Origin: Pholiota molesta
Lineage: Eukaryota > Basidiomycota > Agaricomycetes > Agaricales > Strophariaceae
Direction: 5' to 3'
Assembly (NCBI GenBank): GCA_014925825.1
Contig: JACGCK010000041.1
Span: forward strand, 62,001-126,000
DNA: 64,000 nt
Both the position numbers and the translations under genes were made by a program. Below, one piece after another: positions 55,080-64,000 of the stretch. A model generated the notes under the pieces. The model did not search any database. It was not told the origin of the DNA and saw only the letters and a program-made list of their open reading frames with translations. Within the stretch, counting starts at the first letter, position 1. The number at the start of each line of letters is the position of its first letter.

Positions 55080-56706
55080 GGTACGAATAGTGTGAAACTT
55101 GGGCGGAAAGCGCTCAGATCATCGTCGTCGACGGTGAGCGGGAGGCGCTCGGCATTCGCCGAAGCGGAGCTTGAATCGACTGTTGACTGTTGAACGAACT
55201 TGTTCAACATCAACATCGTCCACCTCCTTCACCCTTCGCACCTCGCACCTCCCCGCCCTTGCCGACTCTCACCAAGCCCACGCCGGACGAACGAGGGATA
55301 TGGGGGCTGGACAAAGAAGGGAAGACCCATGAAGTGGGAGATCCACTAGGTGCGTCGCCGCCACCTCACCTTTGCCCTTCTGACCATACCCCCACAGACA
55401 GGACACCGCCGGCGCTGGTACTGACACCCGCCGTGCCCCCCGCGGTTGCGCCAAAGTGGCGCCCGCCGAGACGCGGACCAGGAAACCACCACAGCCCCCA
55501 GCAACAGCAACGGCGGCGGCGAGTACGACGACTGCCACGTCAGCACCCACGGCGCATAACAGACACAGCGAGCACGGGCGCGACGAGCATGGCACAAGCA
55601 CGGCACGAACACACGTGTGACGTGGCAGCAGCGTCGACCGCGGCAGCCACGGCGGTGACGACGAGGCGGCGCGGCGAGGGACGGCGCATACCCGCCACCC
55701 CTTTGCAAGTAAGCAATGCCTCCCGTCAATGCCACCTCCTACTCACAGCCCCCTCCCTTCCTAGCGTTGCGGCTCACAGCCGCGTTGTGTACGCCGCCCG
55801 CCCCCCATTCCCCGGGGCCGGGCGTGACAAGCGCCAGCACGAGGACGGCCACGACAAGTGCGAGCGCGGGCACGGGTACTGCATAGGCAAGTACTCTATC
55901 CCCCTACATGTCATCGTTCACTCAACCGTAGATCAGCGGCCACGTCGAGCGAGCGACAGCCGCGGGAAGGCCGGTGACGGCGAGCAATGACAGCACGGGT
56001 GCAGCAACCACAAGAAGCGCGCGGGTAGCGCGGCAGCGGACGGTCGGATGCGACGGTACGGCGAGCACAGCGCGATGAGCAAGGCGAACACAGCACGGCG
56101 AACGGGACACGGGCACGGATGGACGACGCCGACAACGGACAACGCCGACACCGGTGACCGAAGCGGACAACGATGCGGATGACGACGTGAACGACGTCGC
56201 AGATGTAGGTGGATGTGCGAGATGGGTATGGAAGGCCATGCGGGAACTATGTGGACAACCGACAATGCGGACGATATAGGCGGGTAGGCGATGGGCGCGC
56301 AGGATGGGCGGGATGAGCGGGGGCCGCCGGAGCGCTCGAAATTCGGTACCCTATTCGGTATAATTTTGTATTTGTAATGTTTATAATAAAAGTTATTTGT
56401 ACATTCCAAGATAAAATAAGCGTGGGAACTTGTAGCGAGACCCTGAGAGACTGAAATTTTTGTGAGCGGCCAAAATTGCGCTTTTTGCGCACTTTCCTTT
56501 TTAGGACAACCCTGACAATAGCGACGAGAGGTATATGCCCGACGTCGAGCAGAAGAGGCCAGTGAGCACCACTACAAAGGCTGATTGATCAGCAAAATAT
56601 TCAAAGTCAGCTTAGAGGGGTGGCTGTGTAGGCGTAGTTAGCAGCCTGGATGCATAAGTCTTCCTGGGCAACTACCAGGATTTCATGTAAGGAATTAACG
56701 GACAAG
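55080..56706 (-). repeat. Right arm of the 3.8-kb imperfect palindrome
   Basis: Inverted counterpart of 52876-54450. The complement of CAGGGTTGTCC lies at 56504-56514. The 8 bp outside it (acaatagc) are the complement of the left 8 bp (gctattgt), not a direct duplication. The outer end meets F-box fragment #13. A long plus-strand open frame at 55190-55990 is Pro/Arg-rich and not credible as a protein. Confidence 0.7.
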
Positions 56707-56723
56707 GCTGACGCAGAGGGCGT

Positions 56724-57281
56724 GCAGGACAATACCCCCTCAAGGCCGTCTTCGATAACCTACGGCTTCCTGCCCTCCACACTTTAACCCTCCAATCACG
56801 GCGCCTGACGGTGTACAATGCCGCCGCTATCACGGACATCCACGCCGCACTGCTGTCCGCGCCCGCGCTCACACGCCTCTCGCTTGGGTTCTTGGTATTT
56901 GGGAGTCAGATCTACGACGCGCCCCCGGAGGATTCAGGACGCGCGGAAATTGGAAGCGACGTCGAGCCGCTCGCTACGTATGCGCCTCGGCTTGAACGCC
57001 TTGGCTTCGCGGTACGTAGTCCCGTGCGACGATGTGGCGCATTCGATTTCGTCGCGAGCGTTTTCGGTTCCAGCCATTGGCTTGATTTGAAGAACCCAAA
57101 TAACACAATTCGGGAGATTACTCTCGCGTTGTCGGGTGAGCCACCGGATGATTCGGCAGCTGAACTTTTGGACAGAAATCTACTGCTATCGGAGGTTCGA
57201 CGATTTGCCAAGGACGATGTGTCTGTAGGATTTGAGGATGAAGAACCTGTGGAGGTGTTGCATGCTGTTTGGGGCTGGTAG
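56724..57281 (+). pseudogene. F-box/LRR-like gene #13, C-terminal fragment
   Basis: Opens in frame as AGQYPLKAVFDNLRLPALHT and runs to LHAVWGW at 57281 without a break, covering about the last 185 residues of the family. The N-terminal 300 residues and the promoter are gone; the upstream junction lies within 20 bp of the palindromic repeat. GEPPDDSAAELLDRNLLLSE makes #10 its nearest relative. Confidence 0.82.
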
Positions 57282-58175
57282 ATAATGGCTCGCGATCATA
57301 TAAGTATCTTCATTCAGTACAGTATTTATCGTTGCTGAATATCAGTCCGAAGGCCCGTCACATTCACACTTTATAATTCATCTCGATATTCTTCGTTACG
57401 TATCTGACTTGGCCTACCGATTCACCCCAAATCGCGGCTCATTCCCGCAACTCTCAGCAAAAAAAAATTCAGATAGAATCTATTCTTCAACATCAAGGCA
57501 AACATCAAAGTTCGACCCAACCTCGGTATCCAAAATCATTAATAACCACGTCAATTTTGATATGCTCAAGTTCGCATTCTCGAGCTCTCGAAGACTACAA
57601 CTCTTGTTTAAGCATTTGTGCGTCAGGGCATGAGGCATAATTGATAATTGTTCAAAACAAGTCATATTCCTCCAATGCAGATAGAGAACGTTCAGAGATG
57701 ATGACGACAGAATTAGACCCAGGGCCAAAGGGAACATTGCAATGATGGACAAGGCGTCTCGCATGAGCCCTGCAGTGCCAAACAGAAGTTATCAAATCTT
57801 AGGCAAGCATGCATCCTCTGTAGTTGTCCAAGTGAAAATCGTGCTAGCTTGCCCTCAAACAACGCTTCACCTCTACCTTCTGATCCAGATTAACATCGTA
57901 CCGCCAAATTCCATCAGCTTAACCCGCAAAAGCTACGCAGGGCTGGGGTGTATTCCATCGTTTAGACCTCGTGTTGCGATTTCTTTTCAGCGTTGCGCGG
58001 AAGGTGGAGAAAGGCCAGGAACACACCCGTAGGGAGGTTAGGGTCTGGCAAGGTACGAATGGGACCGAGCAGGCGGAGGTTGTGAGATAGCAGACAGAGA
58101 GGTTGATCGTACAGGCACAGGATAATCATTGTCGATGGATCTGCGCAACTGGCCAGGGAGGTACAGCGGAGAAAG
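57282..58175. other. About 0.9 kb without a clear gene; possible membrane-protein relics
   Basis: The minus strand at 57480-57764 reads ALSIIAMFPLALGLILSSSS then LNVLYLHW, a hydrophobic stretch that could be a decayed membrane-protein exon. A short match exists between 58060-58130 and 63520-63590 (aggxacaggat...gtcgatgg), so this flank was duplicated with the HAM1-like copies. Confidence 0.35.
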
Positions 58176-60110
58176 GAGGCGGGCGACCGGCGACGAAGAG
58201 GTGGTGGAGGAGAAGACAGGCTTGATGGCATCATTGGCTTGAACTCCGCATGCTTATGTCATTCTTTTTGGTCCCGAAGCGCGTGCTGAAGCTCGCTGAT
58301 GTTGAACATCTTTGCAGGACGCGGGCAACAACTCCAACGACTATATTCCCAGCGCCAAGCAGCACAAGGACACTGCGACCAACAGACTAGAATGCAGGCA
58401 GAAGTTCCTCACCGAACGGCCCTTTCCCACAAGAGAGACGCGTCCATTGACATCCCCTCAGATCCCCTCATCCACACCACGACGTCGGTCTCACCCCCCC
58501 TACCGGACTTCAATCATCTTTGAGCTTGATCATTGGACGCTGAGCTCGTATGTCAGAAGCACAACGTTGATCAGGACTGCATCTGCTGGCTCCTGTTCTG
58601 TGTCGAAGAGGATATCTCCGAGCGACATGATGCAGCTTAGTTAGGGAAAGAGCACGTCTCTGAATCCGGTCTCACCAATGTACGTCCTTTCCTTTTGTAT
58701 CTTCCAATTCCTAACTCCTCTCCCAGACCCAAAATCTGACCACGGAACACATCGAGCTCCGTATTTTCCTTGGGCGCTTCGCGAACGACCTGAACATGGT
58801 CGTCATAATTATCGTTCAAAGATTTCCAATAAGATGTTTAGCAGCATTAGGAAGTGGTACGGCGCAATGAGAGATGACCTACTGCGTACGTACCCTTTAT
58901 TTTGATTGCGGTACGAACTGATTGACGTGTTTTTAACTAGATCAACCAGCAACTCGACGAATACTGAACGACACTCATAGAGACGTGGCCGACCGCGATG
59001 GCGTTCTAAAGTTCGAACCCAAGCTCTGGGATCAAACCCAGTGTTCGTTCGTTCGTTCATGAACCAAGTATGTATCCCATCCCCTTATTTCCAAAGCACC
59101 GCAATGACCTTGATCGTAGATCTTCTTCCCCATTCTCCGCATTGGATACTCTGCCAATAGTTTAGCCCTCGTCGTCGAGAACTTCACGTCGGAAGAGCAC
59201 GACCTATTCCCCAACAGCGCCGAGCTCGATGCTACGTACATCGCGTCCTCATCGAACTCAGTGAGCCCAGGATGACCATCGTCGCCCCGTGAAGTCCAAA
59301 ATGCAGGCCATCCTGGACATAGCATTCTGTTACGGGCAGGATTCGCGGATTGCAGATGTGGTACGTGGTCGACACAGACGTAACGTGAGCTTCTTCAAGT
59401 TACCTATGTTCCAAGAGAAGAATGAGTTGCTGATGCGTAGAACACTTTTTATAGTACGCTACTTACAAGCAGACTGACCTGCTCTCTGTGTTCACGTCGA
59501 GAATCGAACATGATTCAGCTGGTGCCATCATCGCCTCGATTCACAAGACCCTGCGGCGGCGGCTCGTCCCTGATCACGATACAGATACCAAAAGCGTTGG
59601 TGAGTGTGGTGCAGACCGGGCGCGAGTAAAAGTACTTCGACGAAGAGCCCGTTGAGGTTCGAGGTCTTCTGGGCCACGCAGCAGGAGGGAGGGCGACGAG
59701 GGCCTGAGCGGGATGGTGACGGAGGTACGCTGCTGATCAGGCAGCCTTCTTGTGCCCGCCCTGAGCATAATGTTAACGCTGAACGTGTTATGTAGACCCC
59801 CAACGTGAGTCCCACGACTGCCCGCTGAGCGACAAGGCCCTGTTCAACCTCGTAGCCAACTCATAACGGCTAAGCGTGATTCGTTGCTGGCAGGTGACCC
59901 CCTGTGTTGGTGGGGTCAACTGTACCACGAGATCCAGGCTAAAGCGCGCGAAGGTGCGGCGTGCAGTGCTGCAGTGGGTGCTTCTGGGACGGGTGTGGTG
60001 GCGGTTGCAGTGGGTGGGTGTCAGTGTGGGGACGTTGCGGTTGCCACTGGTTGGGACGGAGAGCGCTCGCCCTTGGCCGAATCAAATATGGATTCTGTAT
60101 CCTCACGTAC
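58176..60110 (+). pseudogene. HAM1-like pseudogene 5
   Basis: Exon 2 tail (gaggtggtggaggagaagac), intron 2 (tttttggtcccgaagcgcgtg), exon 3 (ttcccagcgccaagcagcac), exon 4 (aggactgcatctgctggctcctg) and exon 6 (gtttagcagcattaggaagtgg) are recognised. Exon 8 is present but reduced. Exon 10 (tgtaccacgagatccaggct, reading EIQAKAREGAACSAA) is the best kept. Multiple stops. F-box fragment #14 lies beyond its end, on the opposite strand. Confidence 0.78.
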
Positions 60111-60370
60111 TGACTTTTTGAGCTTCGAGTGTCGAGACAGAGTACGAATCAGAGAAAAATGAAGAGATGATCCTACTTACATATGTATTGTGGTATCTAA
60201 ATTCCACGTATGCAAGAAAGTAATCAATAAAAATTATGATTATAAAATAGTATACATCGGGAAGCAAGAAACAAGAACGACATGAACACCCAATCCGCCA
60301 TAGGTCCATACTTCCCCTGCGCAGTAGTGCTTGGATGATTGAAGTTATTTATATGGTCGTGAGCCACCGT

Positions 60371-60622
60371 CTACCAGCCCCATACCGTGCGCCACCCCTC
60401 CAGCGGTTCTTCCTCCGCGAACCCGACATCCACCTTGTCCCTGACAAACCGCCGCACCTCCGCTATCAACAAACGTCTATCCGCAAATTCAGCCACCAGA
60501 TCATCCCCCAGCCCATCCGGCGGCGCGCCCGCCGCGACAAACGTGACCCCCTGCACCGTGCTCGCCGCGTTCTTCAGATCCAGCCAATGGCCCGGCGCAA
60601 ACGCCCGTGCGACGAATCGTAC
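60371..60622 (-). pseudogene. F-box/LRR-like gene #14, C-terminal fragment
   Basis: About 84 residues: RFVARAFAPGHWLDLKNAAS to GWRTVWGW. Homology to the family starts abruptly at about 60622. The upstream minus-strand sequence is the end of membrane protein 2, so the fragment is fused to that gene's 3' side. No start or F-box. Confidence 0.8.
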
Positions 60623-60647
60623 TCCATTTATACTATGATTTGAACTT

Positions 60648-61930
60648 TTATTGGACCTTACCAACTGCCTGTCCTTCAACTGCCGGAGGTTTATCTGCGT
60701 CGACGGTAAGAGTGATCGCCATTGTCTCCACATCAACCGTCGGGTGGGAGGTACCTGCGTGGAATTGGAGGCCGGATAAATGTATTGAAGTTGAAGGGTA
60801 GATAGTTTCGTCAGATAGCAGGGACACCCGAGCAACCATAATAGTTGGCAAAATCCCCTGGGTTTCTTATTAGTTTAATACACTAGGTATATGCCGGAAA
60901 GTATACTCACTGTAATGGCCTCACTTAGTGCTGATGTATAGTCCAGGAAAGCAATTTTGCGCGTATTAAATCCAGTCGATGTCAAAATGCTACCTATTGC
61001 AAATGCCAATTGCGAGAAGGCGTATATCGCACCGGATTGGATCACTATATCGATGATATGATTGAACCGTCTGGAGGAGGGAAGTTGCTGTTTCGAGACG
61101 GAATAGATTCTGTATGCAATAAGGAGAGTCGAAACAAGAGTGGTGGCAAATGACATGAATAACGCTGCAGCTAGCAAGTCGTCCATTGTGGCTACTAAAG
61201 CCGGAGGCAGTATCACCCCACGGTATTTTGCCTGAAATGCTACTGAGACGAAGAGGAGCGCTTGGGAATAAAGTCACATTCATCAACATCAGCACGTATT
61301 GGTACAGTTGGATAGCTCACCTATCTCTGCGATAATAAGAAGTACTGACACCGATATAATTCGCAATGAACGATTCCACACAATGAAGCATCGCCATATC
61401 TGTGTTAAGTATATACCATTGTAAGTGTTAGATTATATATGAAACTGATAATAGATATACGCACAAGAAGTCCATCCGCGATCATATAGGAAATAAAGAA
61501 CGATAAGTCGGAAACAACACCCGACCATCGAGGAAACGTCCATAACGACAAGGAGACCGAATCTCGTGTGTCCCCGTTGTCCACGAGTTGCCATTTTGCT
61601 ACGTACCACTGGCAGCCAGCTCCGACCATCACATCCATGTACAGGATGGTAATAGCAGCAGAAACGAGGGTGCTCTTGGATAAACTCCTTGTAGCTGCGT
61701 ATCTGCCGCGTGAATATGTTATATTCGACCGAAAATTGGTAACATACAGTGAATGTATATGCATCCAAAGTAAATTATAGTGTACATTCCTGCCGGATAT
61801 CATTCAGTGTCTCGAAACGAGTACCTGCCAGACGCTTGCACATACCCATTAAAAAGAAGAAAAGAATAGAGGAGTTAAGGCTGCTGCTTATTAACGATTT
61901 CTCGATATCGGATAAACCTAGTGTTGACAT
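60648..61930 (-). CDS. Multi-pass membrane protein 2
   Basis: Paralogue of 37244-38477. Start at 61930 (MSTLGLSDIEKSLISSSLNS). Exon 1 ends in FFFLMG at a GTATGT donor, the same position as in copy 1. Further segments are MYTIIYFGCIYIH, AAITILYMDVMVGAGCQWYV, FFISYMIADGLLV then IWRCFIVWNRSLRII, LLAAALFMSFATTLVSTLLI and GAIYAFSQLAFAIG, ending GILPTIMVARVSLL and a soluble tail to GKVQ-stop. Seven spans are likely. No frame break found. Role unknown; possibly a receptor-like or transporter-like protein, but nothing decides it. Confidence 0.7.
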
Positions 61931-63629
61931 TTGGTCAAGAAAGAAATAATTGGAATTGTAGTGGAAAGTGGACGGTGCTGATTGAAGAACACTGAAGATT
62001 TAGCGCATGTTTTATATATGGCGACAATTAATATTCCTGGTATTTGCAAGTGAAACTTGACACCGTGATGAACTATGGTATTGTATTATAAAATTAGACT
62101 GTTACTCGACTGTAAAAGATGAATCACGCACGGCGCTTGATGAGCCTCGCCAAGTACACAGCGCGAAAGGCTTCAAGCACCACTCAAATCCCTAGATATC
62201 TTTCTCATTGTACCGAATATAGAACGGATAAGAGATCTTTTAGGTGTAGTAATTCAAAGATCAGAATATGTCTTTAATCAACCAGAGATGTTGGTTGAAT
62301 GATGACGTTAATTATAGCAGATCTGAATTATTGACCATTGAGTATTGCATGCAAAGCCTGCCGATTATGATGATCTAAAGAATCATGCTATGAGTCGCGA
62401 TGGGCTATGAGTGGGATGTTATCGCATCGGCGATCGGTACAGGGCAAGAAACTATACATAGACAATATCATGATCCGATTGCGGTTGTGGGCGCAAACTT
62501 GCTGTGGCTCATCACACACTGCACACTGTACGCCGATGCAGTGGCCAGAGGCAGTTCGGAAGTTGGATCAACGGACACTTGTATTTCATCAAATACATCG
62601 CGCTATGTGGGTGCATACGTATACTGGTGACGGCCATCGAATACCTCCGGCCCGTCATCGCCCACGTCTTCGTGAAATCGGAAGCGCGGGGATTCCTCAA
62701 TGACCATCTGGCCCGAACTTCTCATGCACCACGCCTCCAACGGCCCACTATACTTGCCCGAACACCGATCCACTCAAAGCAGGCGGTCGTCCGCGCCAAC
62801 GAGGCTCCGTCGGTTATCGAGGCGGCCTACGTGATGAAAGGCAAGGTGTGGTAAGAGGGCTCAAGCGGTCATGGTTCGCATAAAAAATCCTGGTACAGAC
62901 ACGGATGGGTAAGTATTACCTTCAAAGCGACCAATGTAAAGATACGGACCTCTGTATTCTGACTTCTTTCCTATGGTTGCACCACTGTCACAGCGAAATA
63001 GCTTCCTTCAGCTCGCAAATTATCCACCATGTGAACGGCAACGAATAAAGGTCCTGCACTGCCTGCAGCGTATTCGCAGGGAGAACGTAGACACCATCAC
63101 TGATCAGGGCCGTCCCGTATGTGAGCGGCATTTCTCCCACCATGATCGTCCAGACAAGTGAGATCCCAAGGAGATTCCGAAAAAAAGAGCAAGTGCTAGC
63201 TCTCCTGAAACAACGCTTTATCGCTTCCTTCTGATCTGTATTAGTATCCACTCCATTAGCCTAGCCCCAGAAGCGCGGTGTTGAGGAATTCGAAATCCCA
63301 GAATAGCTGGCATGGAAGTTGCCCAAGTTCTTCGTGTTCAAAATCCAGAATATATAATCATGGCGCCATGATAATGTTCACTGAGCCAGAGTGATAAAAG
63401 AGAGTCCAAACTGCAACTTTTAGAGCCTGAGATACCTTTCAGATAGATTGGGGGAGGGAGATAGCGAAAGGCCCGTCGGGGCGTTTCGGACTCGGAACGT
63501 GTGCAGGCTTTCCAAGATACGAATGGGACAGAGAGTGGGGACTGTGAATGAGCACGCGAAGAGGCTAATCATACAGGTACAGGATGTCGATGGTCGACGT
63601 CAATGAGACGGCGTAACAAGCGCAGGAGG
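61931..63629. other. About 1.7 kb without a confident gene
   Basis: 5' flank of membrane protein 2, then AT-rich DNA. Short hydrophobic readings (minus strand 62988-63251; plus strand 62504-62660, HLYFIKYIALCGCIRILVTA) hint at decayed membrane-protein exons, but no coherent gene can be assembled. Confidence 0.35.
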
Positions 63630-64000
63630 TGCAGGGGAGAAAGGAGTCGGGCGACGAAGAGTCGGAGGTGGAGGTGAAGAAGGAAAATACTTACGTCATT
63701 CTTTCGGTCCCGAAGCCGCGTGCTGCGCGCAGGCTGCTGATGTTGAACTTCCTCGCACTGTTGCAGGATGTCGACAGCAACTGGACAACATCATCTTATC
63801 ATCTTACACCTCAGCGACTGTATTCCCGCGCACCCAGCGACACAAGAACACTGCAAACAACTGGAACATAAAAAGAGTTATCTTTGAAGGGACCTTTTCC
63901 GGAAGAGAAGACGCGATTCGATGGTCAGCTCATTGACATACCCTCATCTGGACCGCGGCAGTCGTTCTCACCCGAATCTCACCTGCCCTACAGGTTATCC
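63630..64000 (+). pseudogene. HAM1-like pseudogene 6, cut by the window end
   Basis: The exon 2 tail (ggaggtggaggtgaagaagg) is followed by intron 2 with a perfect TTCGGTCCCGAA (63703-63714). Exon 3 begins at gatgtcgacagcaactgg and reaches agggaccttttccggaagag. Frame already broken. The rest is outside the window. Confidence 0.7.

Noticed and set aside
55190..55990. 266-codon open frame in the palindrome right arm
   Set aside because: Pro/Arg-rich, low complexity, overlaps an inverted repeat block, and the mirrored arm does not keep the frame. Likely an effect of GC richness.
53064..56514. A simple hAT transposon bounded by CAGGGTTGTCC
   Set aside because: Adjacent 8-bp sequences are inverted, not direct, repeats, and the inverted similarity continues about 190 bp outward, so these are not plain insertion ends.
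62400..63251. Possible third membrane-protein gene
   Set aside because: Hydrophobic pieces exist on both strands, but stops and missing splice sites prevent assembling any gene, and similarity to the two intact copies is not clear.
1..64000. tRNA or rRNA genes, CRISPR arrays, telomeric repeats, viral genes
   Set aside because: Scanned by eye for cloverleaf arms, conserved rRNA phrases, regularly spaced repeats and TTAGGG arrays; none were convincing. A dedicated search could still find a tRNA.

Overview
The window looks like nuclear DNA of a filamentous basidiomycete, probably an Agaricomycete. Evidence: genes with many short GT-AG introns (about 50-90 nt), basidiomycete-style F-box proteins and multi-pass membrane proteins, and fungal class II DNA transposons. 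No rRNA or tRNA gene, CRISPR array or bacterial-type operon was seen. Names are by motif recognition only; no database search was run.

The window is dominated by one locally expanded gene family: intronless F-box proteins of about 480-490 residues with LRR-like repeats and a near-invariant C-terminal WGW. I number 14 loci from left to right: #1 1067-3310 (-), #2 3583-5022 (-), #3 9611-11068 (-), #4 17526-18992 (+), #5 19288-20745 (+), #6 23626-25092 (+), #7 28097-29551 (+), #8 30398-31859 (+), #9 32176-33639 (-), #10 42219-43684 (+), #11 46856-48304 (-), #12 51307-52764 (+), #13 56724-57281 (+, fragment), #14 60371-60622 (-, fragment). Two smaller remnants also exist. Eight look full length (#2,3,4,5,6,9,11,12). 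#7 has lost its usual start codons, #8 and #10 carry frameshifts, and #1 is split by a transposon.

Three other families are interleaved and co-duplicated with it. (i) A large intron-rich HAM1-like (DUF4449/TULIP-type) gene at 13255-16700, with seven decayed partial copies that still carry the intron positions. (ii) A multi-exon F-box protein with Cys-pair, zinc-binding-like clusters: two intact copies (34074-36536 -, 44174-46621 +), one pseudogene (25430-26940 -) and a 3' end at the left edge. (iii) A multi-pass membrane protein with two copies (37244-38477 -, 60648-61930 -) and one remnant. The recurring order HAM1 fragment then F-box gene indicates segmental duplication of DNA, not retroposition.

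Mobile DNA: a 793-bp non-autonomous hAT-type element with an 8-bp target duplication sits inside F-box #1. A 4.33-kb apparently complete PIF/Harbinger element (transposase plus Myb/SANT-like gene, convergent) lies at 5121-9453. A 3.8-kb imperfect palindrome occupies 52876-56706. An unclassified insert rich in GAATTTACGG lies in a HAM1 pseudogene intron at 40030-41080.

Regulation: eight F-box genes share a roughly 35-bp upstream box (core TTTAATATTTAGGAGTCCGC or variants) 40-77 bp before the start codon. Copies #3 and #4 instead share a different 450-bp upstream block. The F-box proteins presumably act as SCF ubiquitin-ligase substrate receptors. The combination suggests a rapidly turning-over receptor cluster, but no substrate or phenotype can be read from the sequence.
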